16,954 nucleotides of DNA from NCBI GenBank assembly GCA_964437825.1, contig CAYTIH010000051.1:1-16954 (forward strand), read 5' to 3'. The notes beneath the pieces are model-generated. The model had not been told where the DNA came from. It saw nothing but the letters and a program-made list of their open reading frames with translations, and searched no databases. The DNA is from JBJFCE01 sp964437825 (lineage in GTDB: Bacteria; Bacillota; Clostridia; Lachnospirales; Lachnospiraceae). Below, piece by piece: positions 13,436 to 16,954 of this stretch. Position numbers and translations under genes: made by a program. The stretch's first letter is position 1; each line of letters starts with the position of its first letter.

Positions 13436-14857
13436 TCACCGAGATTTTGATGTCCGAATGCCCAATACCTTCCAGCGGTATACATATACAAAGCATATGA
13501 CATGTACCAGAGTCGTAATCGTCCAGGTAACAATATAGGACAAATACAGTACCCTGGTTGTATGATAGGTCTGAAAGACCGTAGCAATCCACAGCAGTCT
13601 GAGCCCGCAGGCGCCCAAAAGAGATACCACCATCGGCAGCACGGATGAACCGATCCCGCGCAGAGCTCCGACCATAACATCCATCATGCCGCAAAGCGCA
13701 TAGCAGCTGCAAATATATCTCATCCGGATCAGACCCTCGTCCACTACCGCACTGCTGTCCGAATAAATATGCAGTAAAGGTCTGCCGAAAAGCACCACCA
13801 GATTTCCGAATACAACGCCTACCGCAATCACTATGGCCTGACACAAAAACAAAACCCGCAAAATTCTTTTTTTCTCTCCTGCCCCATAGTTCTGTCCTGT
13901 AAAGGAAAGTGCAGTCTGATACAATGCGTTCATCGCCATATACACAAACCCTTCAATATTGGCAGCCGCTGCATTCCCCGCAACTACAGTTTTCCCAAAG
14001 GAATTAATGGAGGACTGAATCACAACATTGGACAGTGAAAATACGGTTCCCTGAAGTCCGGCCGGCAATCCGATCTTCACAATTTTCCATAGAATATCTT
14101 TCGAAACATGCAGTTCCTTCAAGGATAAATGCAGTTCTCCTTCTTCTTTCATCAGACAACGGAGAATCAGTCCCGCCGAAATGTACTGCGATACCACCGT
14201 TGCAATGGCGACTCCCGCCACATCCATGGCAAATCCGATTACAAAAATCAGATTTAACGCCACATTTACCATGCCGGCAAATAACAAATAATACAGGGGT
14301 CTTCGCGTATCCCCCGCCGCACGCAGGATGGAGCTGCCGAAATTATATACCATGGCGGCAGGCATACTTAAAAAATAAATTCTTAAATACAGGGTGGCAA
14401 GTCCGATCACATCCTCAGGCGAAGACATCAGACGCAGCAATCCCCCAGCCATGGAAGTCCCGAAAACAGTCATCACCATGCCGCATAAAACACTGATTAC
14501 AATACTGGTATGAATCGTCTCGGAAACCTTGTCTTTATCGCCTGAGCCAAAATAATGAGCCACAACCACGTTGGCTCCGACCGATAATCCGATAAACAAA
14601 TTTGTCAGCAAATTGATTAATGATGTAGTAGAACCAACCGCCGCCAATGATTCATCTCCCGCAAAGCGTCCCACTACCACGATATCCGCAGCATTGAACA
14701 GCAGCTGCATAATACTGGACGCCATTAACGGTATGGCAAACAGCAGCAGCTTCCCCAGCAGCGGCCCGTGCACCATATCGATTTCATGTCCTTTTCGATG
14801 GACAACTCCTTGCCCATGGCCCATTTCCGGTCCATGGACCTTCATTTGTTCTTTCAT
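13436..14857 (-). CDS. MATE family efflux transporter
   Basis: MATE proteins export drugs, metabolites or lipid-linked compounds using a sodium or proton gradient. The 473-residue protein has about 12 membrane segments in two similar halves and family motifs such as MVHGPLLGKLLLFAIPLM, QLLFNAADIVVVGRF and GSGDKDKVSE. The start is ATG 14857, which overlaps the upstream stop codon in the form ATGA; longer reading to 14914 would be unlikely. Its first 30 residues are unusual: His at 8, 14, 20, 24 and 30, several Met, and HGP twice (8-10 and 30-32). They precede the normal MATE start (...IDM.HGPLLGK). The coupled gene upstream is a glycosyltransferase-like protein, so the cargo might be a glycosylated metabolite, but this is speculative. 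The substrate cannot be predicted. Confidence 0.92.
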   Translation of the reverse strand: MKEQMKVHGPEMGHGQGVVHRKGHEIDMVHGPLLGKLLLFAIPLMASSIMQLLFNAADIVVVGRFAGDESLAAVGSTTSLINLLTNLFIGLSVGANVVVAHYFGSGDKDKVSETIHTSIVISVLCGMVMTVFGTSMAGGLLRLMSSPEDVIGLATLYLRIYFLSMPAAMVYNFGSSILRAAGDTRRPLYYLLFAGMVNVALNLIFVIGFAMDVAGVAIATVVSQYISAGLILRCLMKEEGELHLSLKELHVSKDILWKIVKIGLPAGLQGTVFSLSNVVIQSSINSFGKTVVAGNAAAANIEGFVYMAMNALYQTALSFTGQNYGAGEKKRILRVLFLCQAIVIAVGVVFGNLVVLFGRPLLHIYSDSSAVVDEGLIRMRYICSCYALCGMMDVMVGALRGIGSSVLPMVVSLLGACGLRLLWIATVFQTYHTTRVLYLSYIVTWTITTLVHVICFVYVYRWKVLGIRTSKSR

Positions 14858-16149
14858 AGTACTTCTGTCTCCTGCTCCATATCCGTCAATATCAGCTTCG
14901 AAAGTCCTTCCCATGTATGACAGCGATTGCCATAGCTTCTGCCCCGCTCTGCAATGATCCGGGCCTGATCAGGCTGATCCAGATACCTCCGGCAAAGTTC
15001 CGGCAGCTTTTGAAGCTCCTGCAGTGAAAAGTCGGCAACTGTCTGTTCCTGCTCTTGTCCGTTTTCCGCCTGCCGTCTTCCATAATGTGCTTTGACATAG
15101 ACATTCGTATCTGTAATCACCAGCGAGCCGTTACGCATACCGCAGGTAATTCTGTCATGCGTGCCCCGGACAAACCCCGGCATGATATTCAGCGCAAAAC
15201 GATAATTTCCGATCAAATTTACATAATTTTCATACGACACAGCCGGAAATATCTGAATTTTCTCCTTTGCAGCAGAGAACACCTTCTCTTTTCCCGCACG
15301 GACCACAGCTTCTTTGCAAAATTGCTCCCAGCCGTTTCCGTACAATTCAAGCGGTATTCCTTCCTTTACAATTGCGGTAAGTATCCGCTTCCTTCGCATA
15401 TTTCTTACAAAGGCATCCACCAGAAAATACGCCTGCATCCGCTCCGGCACAGGAATAGGACCTCCCCGAACCGTTTTAGCGCCGTTTCCACAGCCTCCGG
15501 ACATTATTTCATCCGGCCTTTCCGCCTCAAAAAAGCTCTCCAGCGTTACCTCCGGATCGGCAAGCATCTGCTCCGCCATATTCATGCAGGGAGCTGCCAT
15601 CAGAGATGGCAGTTCCCGGATCAGCCGCCAATACCGATCCGGCTCCTCATAGGTTCCGCAAAACAAAATTTGATTTTTTCGATCTTCATACGGCACGCTG
15701 CAGCTGCTGCCGATACTACCGGGCAGCGGACATGTAAACACGGAACGAATTCCGGGATAATACTTTTTTATGTATGTCCCATGTCCCTCATCCACGCAAA
15801 TACATCTGTAATCAAATCCGTCCGCAGATAACGCCTTATGATGATACAGGGGATGATCCAGAATATAATTGTAAAACGGCGCGTCAAACAGCTCCGGCAG
15901 CGATCTGCCGCCTGCTGAAAGCTTAGGCAGAAACGAATTAAAGTCCACCACAGCATCCGGCCGAAACTCCTGCGCCGTTTTCAGAGCATCTCCCCACGCC
16001 TGTGTATCCTGCTGTTTTCCGGGCTGCACAGTACACCAGCCGACTTCACATTCCTGTTTTTCCATCGCCTGCGCCAGCTTCTGTGCAAAAAACCGATAAG
16101 AAGCATAGCATCTGTCATTTACGTTAATCAATAATATTTTCCGTTTCAT
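14854..16149 (-). CDS. CgeB/DUF3880-type glycosyltransferase-like protein
   Basis: This 431-residue protein has two Rossmann-like halves. The first (about 1-190) begins KRKILLINVNDRCY and contains FYNYILDHPLYHHKAL (92-107) and CVDEGH (118-123), as in the DUF3880 domain. The second (about 240-430) contains NIMPGFVRGTHDRITCGMRN (321-340) and GSLVITDTN, typical of the Glyco_trans_1_2 domain of GT4-like enzymes. Related CgeB and spore-coat proteins occur in spore formers, so a glycan on spore coat, flagellum or cell surface is possible. The ATG at 16149 is chosen because the family fold starts there; no Shine-Dalgarno sequence is visible. Its stop overlaps the MATE start (ATGA), which implies translational coupling. 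The donor sugar and acceptor are unknown. Confidence 0.8.
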   Translation of the reverse strand: MKRKILLINVNDRCYASYRFFAQKLAQAMEKQECEVGWCTVQPGKQQDTQAWGDALKTAQEFRPDAVVDFNSFLPKLSAGGRSLPELFDAPFYNYILDHPLYHHKALSADGFDYRCICVDEGHGTYIKKYYPGIRSVFTCPLPGSIGSSCSVPYEDRKNQILFCGTYEEPDRYWRLIRELPSLMAAPCMNMAEQMLADPEVTLESFFEAERPDEIMSGGCGNGAKTVRGGPIPVPERMQAYFLVDAFVRNMRRKRILTAIVKEGIPLELYGNGWEQFCKEAVVRAGKEKVFSAAKEKIQIFPAVSYENYVNLIGNYRFALNIMPGFVRGTHDRITCGMRNGSLVITDTNVYVKAHYGRRQAENGQEQEQTVADFSLQELQKLPELCRRYLDQPDQARIIAERGRSYGNRCHTWEGLSKLILTDMEQETEVL

Positions 16150-16157
16150 ACAGTTAC

Positions 16158-16185
16158 ATTTTACAACTTTTACCCGGATTGTAAA
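16158..16185 (-). promoter_or_regulatory. Promoter of the glycosyltransferase-MATE unit
   Basis: On the minus strand TTTACA (16185-16180), 16 bases, TAAAAT (16163-16158). The expected start near 16151 is only one or two bases before the ATG at 16149, which would make the mRNA leaderless and explains the missing ribosome site. This is one base short of the ideal spacing. Confidence 0.45.
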
Positions 16186-16226
16186 GGACAAGAACGCTTC
16201 AACGGCTAACATACCGGCCTGCCGTT

Positions 16227-16246
16227 TTTCCTGCAAATCCAGGAAA
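16227..16246. other. Small perfect hairpin in the glyQS-glycosyltransferase gap
   Basis: TTTCCTG (16227-16233) and CAGGAAA (16240-16246) form a perfect seven-base stem with a six-base loop. Neither strand has a clear T-run after the stem, so it is a poor terminator. It lies about 40 bases upstream of the -35 box of the glycosyltransferase promoter and could be an operator. Confidence 0.3.
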
Positions 16247-16298
16247 CAGAAGCCTCCATCGCCGTGCGGCTATGACTCAACCGGCCACGGAGCGCATA

Positions 16299-16347
16299 AA
16301 AATACCGCCGCGTTGGCCAAATGACTCTTTAAACGCAGCGGTATTTT
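16299..16347 (-). terminator. Rho-independent terminator of glyQS
   Basis: AAAATACCGC-C-GCGTT (16299-16314) pairs with AACGC-A-GCGGTATTTT (16332-16347): fifteen pairs with one mismatch. On the minus strand a run of five T follows the stem. It lies about 40 bases past the glyQS stop. Confidence 0.85.
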
Positions 16348-16379
16348 CCTATGTTCCTATTTTCTTATTTTCCTATTTT
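16348..16379. repeat. Four tandem copies of an 8-bp unit after glyQS
   Basis: The units read cctatgtt, cctatttt, cttatttt and cctatttt in a row between the glyQS stop and its terminator. It is a short microsatellite-like array, probably grown by slippage. It may vary between strains. Confidence 0.7.
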
Positions 16380-16385
16380 CTAAAA

Positions 16386-16954
16386 TTAAAAGAGAAACTT
16401 ATCGGCAAAATAAGCATCCAAATCCGCAATTGCCACACGCTCCTGCTCCATCGAATCACGGAAGCGGACAGTTACGCAGCTATCTGTCTCGGAGTCAAAA
16501 TCATAGGTAATACAGAACGGCGTTCCGATTTCATCCTGACGGCGATATCTCTTACCGATATTTCCTCTGTCATCAAATTCGCAGTTATACTTCTTTGACA
16601 ACTGAGTAAAGATCTTCTCCGCACCTTCATTTAACTTCTTGGATAACGGAAGCACACCGATCTTGACCGGCGCCAGCGCCGGATGGAAATGCATAACCGT
16701 ACGTACGTCTCCCTCGCCAATCTCCTCTTCATCATAAGCAGAACACAAAAACGCCAGAACCACACGGTCCGCGCCAAGGGACGGTTCAATAACATAAGGA
16801 ATATATTTCTCATTCTTGGTATCATCAAAATACAGCATATCCTCGCCGGAGGTATTCTGATGCTGTGTCAGGTCATAATCGGTTCTGTCTGCAATACCCC
16901 ACAATTCACCCCAGCCAAACGGGAACAGGAACTCGATATCGGTGGTTCCCTTGC
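16386..16954 (-). CDS. glyQS: Glycyl-tRNA synthetase (single-chain type), C-terminal 188 residues
   Basis: The enzyme charges tRNA-Gly and is essential for translation. The visible part begins within the class II catalytic core: FPFGWGELWGIADRTDYDL, then motif 3 in EPSLGADRVVLAFL with its Arg. It continues into the anticodon-binding domain (FHPALAPVKIGVLPL; RYRRQDEIGTPFCITYDF; VTVRFRDSMEQERV), ending in DKFLF. These motifs are those of the homodimeric GlyRS, not the alpha2-beta2 GlyQ/GlyS type. The N-terminal part lies beyond 16954. A terminator follows at 16299-16347. Identification is secure. Confidence 0.96.
   Translation of the reverse strand, partial: KGTTDIEFLFPFGWGELWGIADRTDYDLTQHQNTSGEDMLYFDDTKNEKYIPYVIEPSLGADRVVLAFLCSAYDEEEIGEGDVRTVMHFHPALAPVKIGVLPLSKKLNEGAEKIFTQLSKKYNCEFDDRGNIGKRYRRQDEIGTPFCITYDFDSETDSCVTVRFRDSMEQERVAIADLDAYFADKFLF

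Noticed and set aside
13436..14914. Longer MATE reading starting 57 bases further upstream
   Set aside because: It would overlap the glycosyltransferase coding end by 61 bases; the ATGA overlap at 14857 is the normal arrangement.
1..16954. tRNA, rRNA, CRISPR arrays, IS elements or phage genes
   Set aside because: I looked for cloverleaf-like pairs, repeated spacers, transposase motifs and phage-type proteins and found none.

Overview
The window looks like a chromosomal segment of an endospore-forming member of the Clostridia, most likely a gut-type Lachnospiraceae; the genus is inferred from protein style, not proven. The main evidence is the block lepA - spoIIP - gpr facing away from rpsT. 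This gene neighbourhood is known from Bacillus subtilis and other spore-forming Firmicutes.

Layout from left to right: (1) 1-3024, minus strand: the start of lepA (cut by the window edge), spoIIP and gpr, transcribed gpr to spoIIP to lepA. spoIIP has its own sigma-E-like promoter and lepA its own sigma-A-like promoter, so sporulation and housekeeping expression can be separated inside one cluster. (2) 3083-3533, plus strand: rpsT with a strong promoter, a short leader with a possible stem, and a terminator that serves both strands. (3) 3579-5454, minus strand: a two-gene unit of a zinc-ribbon protein and a TPM-domain membrane protein with a Gly/His tail. (4) 5739-10246, plus strand: an intracellular carbohydrate pair, a large GH2 enzyme and a GH43 beta-xylosidase-like enzyme. 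A 16-bp inverted repeat lies in front and a terminator behind. No sugar transporter or regulator is in view. (5) 10331-16149, minus strand: a glycosyltransferase-like protein overlapping a MATE exporter by four bases, then a DUF5058-like membrane protein, a second small membrane protein and a membrane-anchored M20 peptidase. These are followed by a remnant of a deleted hybrid sensor kinase that has not, as far as I can tell, been annotated. (6) 16386-16954, minus strand: the C-terminal part of glycyl-tRNA synthetase with its terminator.

How they work together: GPR and SpoIIP act in spore germination and forespore engulfment; S20, LepA and GlyRS belong to translation. The GH2/GH43 pair probably trims imported xylan- or pectin-type oligosaccharides. 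The DUF5058 protein, small membrane protein and M20 peptidase are packed so tightly that I infer a two-subunit permease coupled to a peptidase or amidase; this is the best candidate for a poorly described system here. No tRNA, rRNA, CRISPR array, IS element or phage gene was seen. No stretch longer than about 300 bases lacks a gene.
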